Assembly: GCA_002307145.1 (NCBI GenBank)
Contig: DBTR01000088.1
Span: 1-28,525, forward strand
Direction: 5' to 3'
DNA from: Rhodospirillum sp. UBA1311
GTDB taxonomy: Bacteria; Pseudomonadota; Alphaproteobacteria; Rhodospirillales; Rhodospirillaceae
Length of the DNA: 28,525 bases
Program-made: the position numbers and the translations under genes
Shown: in pieces, positions 21,241-28,013 of the stretch
Layout of the letters: every line of letters starts with the position of its first letter
Numbering within the stretch: the first letter of the stretch is position 1
The notes under the pieces: generated by a model
Told to the model about the DNA's origin: nothing
The model's input: the letters and a program-made list of their open reading frames with translations, nothing else
The model's database searches: none

Positions 21241-22272
21241 ATGGTCGAGCACGAAGCGGACAGCATCGGCAAGGGGCGGAGGTACCGGCTCGCCGGTACC
21301 GCGCCACGCCTCTACGAGCGCGCGATCGACGCGGTGACGGAACGGATCGCGCGCGGCGGCCTGCCCGCGGGGACCCGGATCACCGAGGTTTCGCTCGCCG
21401 AACAGCTCGGAATCAGCCGCGCCCCGGCGCGCCGCGTCTTGGTCGAGCTTGAGGCCCGGGGCGTTCTCGAACGCGCCAGGGGGCGAGGGTACGTCGTCCT
21501 CGAAGGCGTGGCCGGATCGTCGTCCCCGGCACGCGACGACGCGCCGCTGCCCCTGCTGTCGCAGCCGAGCTGGGAGCTGATCTACGGCGAAATCGAGAAC
21601 GAGATCGTCGCGCGGATTTCCTTCGGCGACTGGCGGGTCAACGAGATGAAGCTCGCTCGCCACTACCGCGTCAGCCGCACCGTCGCGCGCGATGTCGTCG
21701 GGCGTCTGCAGCAGCGCGGCATCCTGCGCAAGGACGACAGCGGCCGCTGGGTTGCGCCCGCGCTCTCGCACGAGCGGATCGGCGAGCTTTACGAACTCCG
21801 GGCGATTCTCGAACCGGTGGCGCTGGTCAAGGCCGCGCCGCGCCTGCCGTCGGACCTTCTCGGCCGGATGCGCGCCGGGTTGGAAGCGCCGCTGCCGGAG
21901 TCCGACGAGGACTTGTGCGCCACTCTCGACAGACTCGAACAGGAGTTGCACGTCGCGCTTCTCGGCTATTGCGGCAACCAGGCCTTGATGCAGGCGATCA
22001 CCCTGCCGCAATCGCTCCTGGTCGCGCACCGCTTCCTCTACCGCTGGACGCCCAGGTTGTTCGAAAGCGAGCCGTTCCTGCCCGAACACCTGGAAATCGT
22101 GAAGCGCCTCCAGGCGGGCGACGCGCGGGGCGCGGCCGGCGCGCTCGAAGCCCACCTCAACGACGCCCGCACCCGCGCGATCACCCGCGTCGACGTCGTC
22201 CGCCACGAGGTCGACGTGGCGGAAATCCCGTATCTCGAACCGGTGAAGGCGATGTCGTCCGGGGCCCTCTGA
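21241..22272 (+). CDS. GntR-family regulator with two winged-helix domains and a C-terminal FCD domain
   Basis: A 343-residue transcription factor. Residues 22-88 are a GntR winged helix (LPAGTRITEVSLAEQLGISRAPARRVLVELEARGVLERARGRGYVV). Residues 108-175 read as a second, more divergent winged helix (WRVNEMKLARHYRVSRTVARDVVGRLQQRGILRKDDSGRWVA). Residues 180-320 are an all-helical FCD ligand domain, with ELYELRAILEP and a C-terminal EHLEIVKRLQAGDARGAAGALEAHL carrying the His residues used for metal in this family. The expected FH in the middle is LH. Two DNA-binding units in one chain are unusual, since most FadR-type proteins are near 230 residues with one. The ATG at 21241 follows GGGAGG at 5 bases. 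It is divergent from the SDR gene, its probable target. The ligand is unknown. Confidence 0.87.
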   Translation: MVEHEADSIGKGRRYRLAGTAPRLYERAIDAVTERIARGGLPAGTRITEVSLAEQLGISRAPARRVLVELEARGVLERARGRGYVVLEGVAGSSSPARDDAPLPLLSQPSWELIYGEIENEIVARISFGDWRVNEMKLARHYRVSRTVARDVVGRLQQRGILRKDDSGRWVAPALSHERIGELYELRAILEPVALVKAAPRLPSDLLGRMRAGLEAPLPESDEDLCATLDRLEQELHVALLGYCGNQALMQAITLPQSLLVAHRFLYRWTPRLFESEPFLPEHLEIVKRLQAGDARGAAGALEAHLNDARTRAITRVDVVRHEVDVAEIPYLEPVKAMSSGAL

Positions 22273-22285
22273 GAAAGATCAGGCT

Positions 22286-23071
22286 ATGAGCGAAAATGCG
22301 GATAGGGCTCCGGCGATGCGGATTCTTACATGGAATATCCGCCACGGGGGCGGCAGACGGATCGACGCCATCCTCGCGCGGATTGCTACGCACGAGCCGG
22401 ACGTGGCTGTGATCACCGAGTTCCGCTGCAGCAACGGAGGGACCCAACTCTGCGACGGACTGGCGCGAATCGGATTGATCCATCGCTACTTCCTGCATGC
22501 GTCGGAGCGCACCAACAGCACGCTGATCGCGTCGCGGTATCCGCTCGAACGGGCGTGCGCTATGGAGCCAGGACTCGAAAAACCGCACATGCTGATCGAA
22601 GCACAGGTCACGGGGATAGCGATCATGGCAGTTTATATGCCCCTCGGTCGCGCGAAGGCGCCGTACTGGGAGGCTGTGGTGAGGGGCGCGCGCGAACGGG
22701 TGGCTTTGCCCGCGATCATCCTGGGAGACTTCAACACCGGTCGGCATTACCTCGACGAAGCTGGTGCCACGTTTACGTCGGCCGCGTTTTTGGATCGCAT
22801 GGATGACGCGGGATTTGTCGATCTCTGGCGCAGCCGGAATCCCGAGGCGCGCGAATACACGTGGTTCAGCAACCGTGGTAACGGCTTTCGCCTTGATCAC
22901 GCATTCGCTTCGCCAGCCCTAGCGAGCCGCGTGACGGCGATTTCGTATTCCCACGTGGAGCGTACGGAAGGGGTTTCCGACCATTCGGTGCTGATCGTTG
23001 ATCTTCGCTCGATCCGTGCGGATGCCGAAACGACGAAGGGGTTGGTCACGCGTGTGACCAACCCCTTCTAA
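22286..23071 (+). CDS. Endonuclease/exonuclease/phosphatase (EEP) superfamily protein
   Basis: A 261-residue predicted metal-dependent phosphoesterase of the exonuclease III/DNase I fold. The family motifs appear in order: LTWNIRHGGG (Asn17), AVITEFR (metal Glu45), LGDFNTGRH (Asp and Asn of the active site), RLDHAFAS, and SDHSVLIVDL with the catalytic Asp-His. The catalytic set looks complete. Whether it cuts DNA, RNA or a phospholipid head group cannot be told. No signal peptide is seen. The ATG at 22286 gives a short leader; an ATG at 22316 just before the domain is an alternative. The DNA is visibly less GC-rich in wobble positions than its neighbours, and the gene abuts a tRNA, which suggests acquisition. 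Its last 12 codons lie inside a perfect 14-bp hairpin. Confidence 0.85.
   Translation: MSENADRAPAMRILTWNIRHGGGRRIDAILARIATHEPDVAVITEFRCSNGGTQLCDGLARIGLIHRYFLHASERTNSTLIASRYPLERACAMEPGLEKPHMLIEAQVTGIAIMAVYMPLGRAKAPYWEAVVRGARERVALPAIILGDFNTGRHYLDEAGATFTSAAFLDRMDDAGFVDLWRSRNPEAREYTWFSNRGNGFRLDHAFASPALASRVTAISYSHVERTEGVSDHSVLIVDLRSIRADAETTKGLVTRVTNPF
23036..23067. terminator. Perfect 14-bp hairpin spanning the end of the EEP gene, serving tRNA-Ala
   Basis: AAGGGGTTGGTCAC (23036-23049) and its exact complement (23054-23067) flank a GCGT loop. On the minus strand it begins 8 bases after the tRNA 3' end, the usual place for a tRNA terminator. On the plus strand it overlaps the last codons of the EEP gene, so it could end both convergent transcripts. 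Confidence 0.7.
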
Positions 23072-23075
23072 AACT

Positions 23076-23151
23076 TGGTGGAGCCGAGGGGAATCGAACC
23101 CCTGACCTCCGCAGTGCGATTGCGGCGCTCTCCCATCTGAGCTACGGCCCC
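23076..23151 (-). tRNA. tRNA-Ala, anticodon CGC
   Basis: On the minus strand the gene runs from GGGGCCGTAGCTCAG to CTCGGCTCCACCA (76 bases with encoded CCA). The acceptor stem GGGGCCG pairs with CGGCTCC with one G-T pair. The D arm is GCTCAGATGGGAGAGC and the anticodon arm CCGCA-ATCGCAC-TGCGG puts CGC at positions 34-36. The T arm is GGGG-TTCGAAT-CCCC. The anticodon reads GCG (Ala), and the opening GGGGCCGTAGCTCAG is typical of tRNA-Ala. Confidence 0.97.
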
Positions 23152-23166
23152 TCAACAGAGGCCGGG

Positions 23167-23195
23167 ATAATGCTGATCTGTTTTCGCCCTGTCAA
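23167..23195 (-). promoter_or_regulatory. Sigma-70 promoter of tRNA-Ala
   Basis: On the minus strand a perfect -35 TTGACA (23195-23190) and a -10 CATTAT (23172-23167) are separated by exactly 17 bp. The predicted start point near 23160 gives a leader of about 9 bases before the mature tRNA. Confidence 0.75.
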
Positions 23196-23275
23196 GCGTC
23201 TCGTGCGACCCTTGCGCCGACCCCGTGCAAAGGCTACCTTCTGGCTCTACAAAATCAAAGAGAGAGCCGGAATTC

Positions 23276-23581
23276 ATGGACATCGTACTCGGCCCCCTGA
23301 TCCTGGTGATCCAGATCGCGCTGAACATCCTGGTCTGGATGGTGATCGTTCAGGCGGTGATGAGCTGGCTGGTGGCGTTCGGCGTGGTCAACACCCGCAA
23401 CCGCTTCGTCTATCTCGTCGGTGATTTCCTCTATCGGATCACCGAACCCCTGCTGCGTCCGATCCGTCGGGTGTTGCCGGACATGGGCGGCATCGACTTG
23501 AGCCCGGTGGTCCTGCTTCTGGCGATCGTGTTCATCCAGAACGTCCTCGGCCGCATCGCGATCCGCTACATCGGCTTCTAG
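23276..23581 (+). CDS. YggT-family membrane protein
   Basis: A 101-residue integral membrane protein with two hydrophobic segments (about residues 3-32 and 75-95) joined by the conserved loop RFVYLVGDFLYRITEPLLRPIRRVLP, the signature of YggT. Members are linked to cell shape, osmotic stress or division in some bacteria, but no molecular role is settled. The ATG at 23276 begins the family-typical MDIVLGPL; the upstream in-frame extension is hydrophilic and lacks similarity. DUF167 follows after three bases, as in many proteobacteria. Confidence 0.9.
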   Translation: MDIVLGPLILVIQIALNILVWMVIVQAVMSWLVAFGVVNTRNRFVYLVGDFLYRITEPLLRPIRRVLPDMGGIDLSPVVLLLAIVFIQNVLGRIAIRYIGF

Positions 23582-23584
23582 CCG

Positions 23585-23917
23585 ATGGCGGCGGAACTCG
23601 GCGACGCGGTGAAGGCCGTCGACGGCGGCCTGCGCGTCGCCTTGCGGCTGACGCCGAAGGGCCGCCGCGACGCGATCGAGGGTTTGGCCGAAACCGCCGA
23701 CGGCGGCGCCGAGATCAAGGCCTCGGTCACCGCCGTGCCGGAAGACGGTAAGGCCAACCGCGCGCTGGTCAAACTTTTGTCGAAATCTTGGGGCATCCCC
23801 AAGTCCGGCATCGAGATCGTTTCGGGTGCGACCGACCGCCATAAAGTTTTGTCGCTCGCGTGCGATCCCGAGCGTATTCTGCCGCGCATCGCGCAGTCCA
23901 TCGCCGCCGCTTCTTGA
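23585..23917 (+). CDS. DUF167 (YggU-family) protein
   Basis: A 110-residue soluble protein. The family core is seen in LRLTPKGRRDAIEG, then VTAVPEDGKANRALVKLLSKSWGIPKSGIEIVSGATDRHKVL, where PxDGKAN and the SGxxxRxK pattern are the DUF167 signatures. Function is unknown. It is tightly linked to yggT (3 bases) and folD (14 bases), a common order that suggests one transcript. Confidence 0.9.
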   Translation: MAAELGDAVKAVDGGLRVALRLTPKGRRDAIEGLAETADGGAEIKASVTAVPEDGKANRALVKLLSKSWGIPKSGIEIVSGATDRHKVLSLACDPERILPRIAQSIAAAS

Positions 23918-23931
23918 GGTCATCCATCGCC

Positions 23932-24819
23932 ATGTCCACCGCCACGATCATCGACGGCAAGGCCGTCGCCGCCGACATCCGCGCCGAACTCGCCGCCCGC
24001 GTCGCCACCATCAAGCGCGAACGCTCGATGCCGCCCGGCCTCGCGGTGATCCTGGTCGGCCAGGACCCGGCGAGCCAGGTCTACGTGCGCAGCAAGGAGC
24101 GCCAGGCGCAGGAGGCGGGCTTCAAGTCGGTCGCCTACCGCCGCCCCGACGACATTTCCGAAGAGCAGTTGATCACCCTGATCGAGGGCCTGAACGAAGA
24201 CCCGTCGATCAACGGGATCCTGGTGCAGCTGCCGCTGCCCAAGCACATCGACGAGGCGGTGGTGATCCACGCGATCTCGCCGGAGAAGGACGTCGACGGC
24301 TTCCACCCGATCAACGTCGGGCGGATGATCGCGGGCGAGCATTCGCTGCTGCCCTGCACGCCGCTCGGCTGCATCACCCTGTTGAAGCGCACCCTCGGCG
24401 ACCTTTCGGGCAAGACCGCCGTGGTGGTCGGGCGCTCCAATATCGTCGGCAAGCCGATGGCGGCGCTGCTGCTGCGCGAGAACTGCACGGTGACGATGGC
24501 GCATTCCCGCACCGTCGACTTGCCGGGCGTCTGCCGGGGCGCGGATATCCTGGTGGCGGCGGTGGGCAAGCCGAAGTTCATCCAAGGCGATTGGATCAAG
24601 CCGGGCGCGACGGTGATCGACGTCGGCATCAACCGCGTCGACGACGGCGACGGCAAGTCGCACCTCGTCGGCGACGTCGACTTCGCGGCGGCGCTCGACG
24701 TCGCGGGGGCGATCACGCCGGTGCCGGGCGGCGTCGGCCCGATGACCATCGCGATGCTGCTGCGCAATACCCTGGAATCCTTCTGCCGCGCCAATCGCGT
24801 CGACTGCGCGGGGCTCTGA
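23932..24819 (+). CDS. folD: Bifunctional methylenetetrahydrofolate dehydrogenase/methenyl-THF cyclohydrolase
   Basis: FolD interconverts 5,10-methylene-, 5,10-methenyl- and 10-formyl-tetrahydrofolate with NADP, supplying one-carbon units for purines and formyl-Met-tRNA. The 295 residues fit the family. Seen are the active-site YVRSKERQAQEAG (Tyr51, Lys55), NGILVQLPLPKHID, KDVDGFHPINVGRM, PCTPLG, the NADP-binding GRSNIVGKPMAALLL and the closing PGGVGPMTIAMLL. The ATG at 23932 gives the usual N-terminus. A longer frame reaches back into the DUF167 gene and is not needed. Confidence 0.97.
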   Translation: MSTATIIDGKAVAADIRAELAARVATIKRERSMPPGLAVILVGQDPASQVYVRSKERQAQEAGFKSVAYRRPDDISEEQLITLIEGLNEDPSINGILVQLPLPKHIDEAVVIHAISPEKDVDGFHPINVGRMIAGEHSLLPCTPLGCITLLKRTLGDLSGKTAVVVGRSNIVGKPMAALLLRENCTVTMAHSRTVDLPGVCRGADILVAAVGKPKFIQGDWIKPGATVIDVGINRVDDGDGKSHLVGDVDFAAALDVAGAITPVPGGVGPMTIAMLLRNTLESFCRANRVDCAGL

Positions 24820-24854
24820 CCGGGGCGCTCCCGGACGCGCGGTCGAGTGGCGGG

Positions 24855-25340
24855 ATGAGCATCATGTTTTCAGCCTTCGCGGTTCCGGCGGATGCCCCAG
24901 GCCTCGTTGCGGCCCTGGCGGCGGAGGGTTTGCCGACCGACGACCTCGGCGAAGCCGGGCGGAGCTTCTTCCGGCTTTTGAGCGGCGAGACCGAAATCGG
25001 CTGGATCGGCTGCGAGGGGATCGGGGCGAATGCCGCCTTGCTCCGCTCGCTGGCGATCGACGCGGCTTGGCGGCGTCGGGGCTTGGCCTCCGCCGCGATC
25101 GTCTGGCTACTGCGCCACCTTGCCCGGCAGGGCGTGACCGAGGCCTATGCCCTGACCACCGCTCCGGCGGTGGTGGCGATGCTCGAAGGCCTCGGCTTCT
25201 CCGTCCTGCCGCGCGCGGCGGTCCCGCCCGGTCTTGCGGCGACGCGGCAGTTTTCGGGGCTCTGCCCGGCCTCTGCCGTGGTGCTGGCCCGACGGAACGA
25301 CGCCCACGCGCGCGCCGTGCCCGATCGCAAGCCCGGATAA
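24855..25340 (+). CDS. ArsN2-like GNAT N-acetyltransferase
   Basis: A 161-residue GNAT enzyme. The acetyl-CoA loop is at about 71-80 (AWRRRGLASA), after the strand ALLRSLAID. The late part LTTAPAVVAMLEGLGFSVLPRAAVPPGLAATRQFSGLCPASAVVL closely follows the ArsN2 subgroup pattern (...R.EVP..I..T.EF..LCP.SA..). ArsN-type enzymes modify arsenic-containing compounds in some bacteria, but no ars gene is near, so the substrate is open. The ATG at 24855 lacks a strong ribosome site, and an ATG at 24864 is an alternative. It follows folD by 35 bases. Confidence 0.8.
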   Translation: MSIMFSAFAVPADAPGLVAALAAEGLPTDDLGEAGRSFFRLLSGETEIGWIGCEGIGANAALLRSLAIDAAWRRRGLASAAIVWLLRHLARQGVTEAYALTTAPAVVAMLEGLGFSVLPRAAVPPGLAATRQFSGLCPASAVVLARRNDAHARAVPDRKPG

Positions 25341-25423
25341 ACCTGCCGCGCCACTGGCGTCCGGCCGGGCTTCCGGCTTATCTTGGGGGAGCGGCGCGCC
25401 GCGCCCGTTTCAGGAAAGTCCCG

Positions 25424-26941
25424 TTGTCCGAGTCCCCCGCCGTTCCGCTGATTCCCAACTCGCCGCAGCCCAAGCCCGCGCGCCCGCGCGCGGTGCTGGC
25501 GGGCGCGCTGCTCGCGATGGTTCTGGCCGCGCTCGACCAGAACATCGTCAACACCGCGCTGCCGCGCATCGTCGCCGACCTCGGCGGCCTCGCGCACCTG
25601 TCGTGGGTGGTGACCGCGTTCATGCTCACCGCGACGATCACCACCACCCTCTATGGACGCCTCTCCGACATCCACGGGCGGCGGCCGCTATTTTTCGTCG
25701 CCATCGGCCTGTTCGTCGTGGGTTCGCTCGCCTGCGGCCTGGCGCAGAACATGACCCAGCTGATCCTTCTCCGCGCGGTGCAGGGGCTCGGCGCGGGCGG
25801 GCTGCTGGTGCTGGCGCAATCGGCGATCGGCGACGTGTTCAGCCCGCGCGAGCGGCCGCGCTACCAGGGCCTGATCACCGGCGTGTTCGCGCTCGCCTCG
25901 GTGGCGGGACCGCTGGTCGGCGGCGGCATCACCATGCTGTGGTCGTGGCGCTGGGTGTTTTTCGTCAACCTGCCGATCGCCGCACTGGCGCTGCTCCTGA
26001 TCGCCACCGGCCTCAAGGACGCCAAGGCGCGCGCGCGGGTCGCGAGGCCGCTCGACCTCGCGGGCGTGTTGCTGCTCTCCGGATGGACCGCGACGCTGCT
26101 GCTGCTGCTCGCCTGGGGCGGCTCGCGCTTCCCCTGGGGTTCGCCCGAGACTCTCGGCTTCTCTCTCATCGTGGCGGGGCTGTTCGTGCTGTTCGTGCGC
26201 CGCGAACGGCGCGCACCCGAGCCCCTGGTGCGGATCGCCCTGCTCGCCAACAAAACCTATGCACGCGGCCTCGCCATCGGCGGGATGATGACCTTCGCGA
26301 TGATGGGCTCGACGGTGTTCCTGCCGCTCTATTTCCAGCTCGTGCTGGGGATGAACCCGGCGCTCGCCGGGGCGATGCTGATCCCGCAGGTGGTCGGGAT
26401 GATGCTCACCTCGATCGTCGGCGGCCGGATCGTCTCCCGCCTCGGCAGCGGGCGGCTGTTCCTCCGCGCCGGAGTGGTGCTGGAGGTGGTCGCGCTGGCG
26501 AGCCTCGGCGCGTTCGCCAACTTCGGCGCGTCCGCGCCCACCTTCCTCGTCTCCACCTTCGTTCTCGGTCTCGGCATGGGGATGGGCATGCCCAACCTCA
26601 CGGTAACGGTGCAGAACGCGGTGCCGTATCGGGAACTCGGCGCGGCGACCGGGATGATGACCTTTATCCGCTCGCTCGGTGGCGCGCTCGGCGTCGCCGC
26701 ATCGGGCACGATCATGGCGCAGTTCCTCGCCCATATGGGCAGCGGCGCCGCGGCGGTCGCGCGCGGCGGCGGGCTCGAAGCCCTCACCGATCTCGAACGC
26801 GCGGCGGTGGCGGCGATCTACCACGACGCGCTGATGTGGTGCTTCTTCCTCAGCGCGGCGGTGATGACGCTCGCCTTCGGCCTGATCCTCGGCCTGCCCC
26901 ACACCCGCCTCCGCGATCAGGTCGACGACCGTACGGTTTGA
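25424..26941 (+). CDS. DHA2-type (14-helix) MFS multidrug exporter
   Basis: A 505-residue major facilitator protein of the EmrB/QacA group, probably proton-driven drug or metabolite efflux across the inner membrane. After a short Pro-rich N-terminus come 14 predicted helices. Helix 1 carries LAALDQNIVNTALPRIVADLG (motif D1 of DHA2 carriers). Motif A is GRLSDIHGRRPLF, motif B is in LILLRAVQGLGAGGLLVLAQS, and motif C is in ALASVAGPLVGGGI. I chose the TTG at 25424, which has AGGAAAG five bases upstream; no ATG or GTG gives a full first helix at a better place. It may be transcribed with the GNAT gene upstream. Confidence 0.9.
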   Translation: MSESPAVPLIPNSPQPKPARPRAVLAGALLAMVLAALDQNIVNTALPRIVADLGGLAHLSWVVTAFMLTATITTTLYGRLSDIHGRRPLFFVAIGLFVVGSLACGLAQNMTQLILLRAVQGLGAGGLLVLAQSAIGDVFSPRERPRYQGLITGVFALASVAGPLVGGGITMLWSWRWVFFVNLPIAALALLLIATGLKDAKARARVARPLDLAGVLLLSGWTATLLLLLAWGGSRFPWGSPETLGFSLIVAGLFVLFVRRERRAPEPLVRIALLANKTYARGLAIGGMMTFAMMGSTVFLPLYFQLVLGMNPALAGAMLIPQVVGMMLTSIVGGRIVSRLGSGRLFLRAGVVLEVVALASLGAFANFGASAPTFLVSTFVLGLGMGMGMPNLTVTVQNAVPYRELGAATGMMTFIRSLGGALGVAASGTIMAQFLAHMGSGAAAVARGGGLEALTDLERAAVAAIYHDALMWCFFLSAAVMTLAFGLILGLPHTRLRDQVDDRTV

Positions 26942-27015
26942 TGCCGCTCCGGCGCAATGCCGGCGGCCTTGGCGCGTTGTTTCCCACTTCAACCGGAACC
27001 GAAGAGGAGGAACGG

Positions 27016-27306
27016 ATGCGCCTGATTCTGGGCTTTGCGGTGGGATTCCTGGTGGGCAGCGCCTGTGTTTGCGCGTGCCTGCGTCGGCGGGAGGCGGCCG
27101 GGAGCGGTGGCCCGCGCCGCTTCGCGCCCGACACCAGCGCGACCGAGAACCGGCGAAAAACCGGCCACGAATGGGGGCCGGAAACGCCGCCCGAGACCCC
27201 GGCGGGCGGACCGGAGATGACCCGGCAGCCGCACGCCACCGATCTCTCGCCGCACGAGCCGCCGATCAAGAGGGCTTCGGCGGCGGACGCGCCGCCGAAG
27301 CCCTAG
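27016..27306 (+). CDS. Small hypothetical protein with one N-terminal membrane helix
   Basis: I do not recognise this 96-residue protein. The ATG at 27016 has a very strong AGGAGG at 5 bases, which argues that it is translated. Residues 2-22 (RLILGFAVGFLVGSACVCACL) form one membrane helix ending in three cysteines, spaced C-x-C-x-C, followed by RRR. The rest is hydrophilic, rich in Pro, Glu and Gly, and probably disordered. The Cys cluster at the membrane edge could be lipidated, but it lacks the lipobox position expected after a normal signal peptide. Its stop codon overlaps that of ugpQ. Confidence 0.65.
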   Translation: MRLILGFAVGFLVGSACVCACLRRREAAGSGGPRRFAPDTSATENRRKTGHEWGPETPPETPAGGPEMTRQPHATDLSPHEPPIKRASAADAPPKP

Positions 27307-28013
27307 ACCTCGGTGTCGCCGAGTCCGAGCATCAGCGCCGGGTCGTCGGTGATCACGCCGTCCACGCCCCAGCGCCACAGCCGGATCGCGTCCGCCGGGC
27401 GATTGACCGTCCAGGTCAACACCCGCACCCCGGCGGCGATCATCTCGGCGGTGATCGCGGCGGAGAGGTGGGCGTGGTTGGGATGGATCGTCGCTGCGCC
27501 GAGGCGGCGCGCGGTGGCGCGCCAGTCGTCGGCGGGGGCGTCGTAGAGCAGCCCGAGCGGCAAGTCGGGGCGGAGCGCGCGCAGGCGTTCCAGCACCGCG
27601 AAGTTGAAGCTTGAGATCACCAGCTTGTCGAGCGGCCATGCGCGCGCGTCGAGGACGGCGAGCGTGGCGTCGGCCACCGCGCCTGCCTCGCCGCCGTGGG
27701 TCTTGACGTCGAGGTTGACCGAGAGGCCGTAGTCGCCGAGGGTTTCGATCGCCGCGTCGAGGGTCGGCACGCGGTCGGCGACGCCGAGGCGGTCGAGGTC
27801 GGCGAGGCGGAGGTCGCGCAGGCGTTCCGGCCGCCCGGCGATGCGCTGCAAGTCGGGGTCGTGGCAGATCACCGCCGTGCCGTCGCCGAGCAGAGAGACG
27901 TCGGTTTCGACCCAGGCGACGCCGGTTTTCGCGGCGGCATGGAAGCTCTTGAGGGTGTTCTCCGGGGCGAGGCGCGGCGCGCCCCGGTGCCCGATTACGC
28001 GACCGGAAGACAT
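27303..28013 (-). CDS. ugpQ: Cytosolic glycerophosphodiester phosphodiesterase
   Basis: Hydrolyses glycerophosphodiesters to glycerol-3-phosphate and an alcohol. The 236-residue protein has the GDPD signature: GHRGAPRLAPENT with catalytic His9, metal ligands Glu36 and Asp38 in VETDVSLLGDG, and His51 in ICHDPDLQR. NLDVK and late WTVN and VDGVITDDP strands complete the TIM barrel. No signal peptide is present, so it acts in the cytosol like UgpQ of E. coli. The gene overlaps the transporter ATPase gene ugpC by 19 bp, the arrangement found in ugp operons. Confidence 0.93.
   Translation of the reverse strand: MSSGRVIGHRGAPRLAPENTLKSFHAAAKTGVAWVETDVSLLGDGTAVICHDPDLQRIAGRPERLRDLRLADLDRLGVADRVPTLDAAIETLGDYGLSVNLDVKTHGGEAGAVADATLAVLDARAWPLDKLVISSFNFAVLERLRALRPDLPLGLLYDAPADDWRATARRLGAATIHPNHAHLSAAITAEMIAAGVRVLTWTVNRPADAIRLWRWGVDGVITDDPALMLGLGDTEV

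Noticed and set aside
21052..22206. Upstream in-frame extension of the SDR gene on the minus strand
   Set aside because: The SDR family start, with its ribosome site, is at 21051. The extension is antisense to the GntR gene.
23826..24854. Upstream extension of the GNAT reading frame through folD
   Set aside because: It is the shadow frame of folD; the acetyltransferase begins at 24855.
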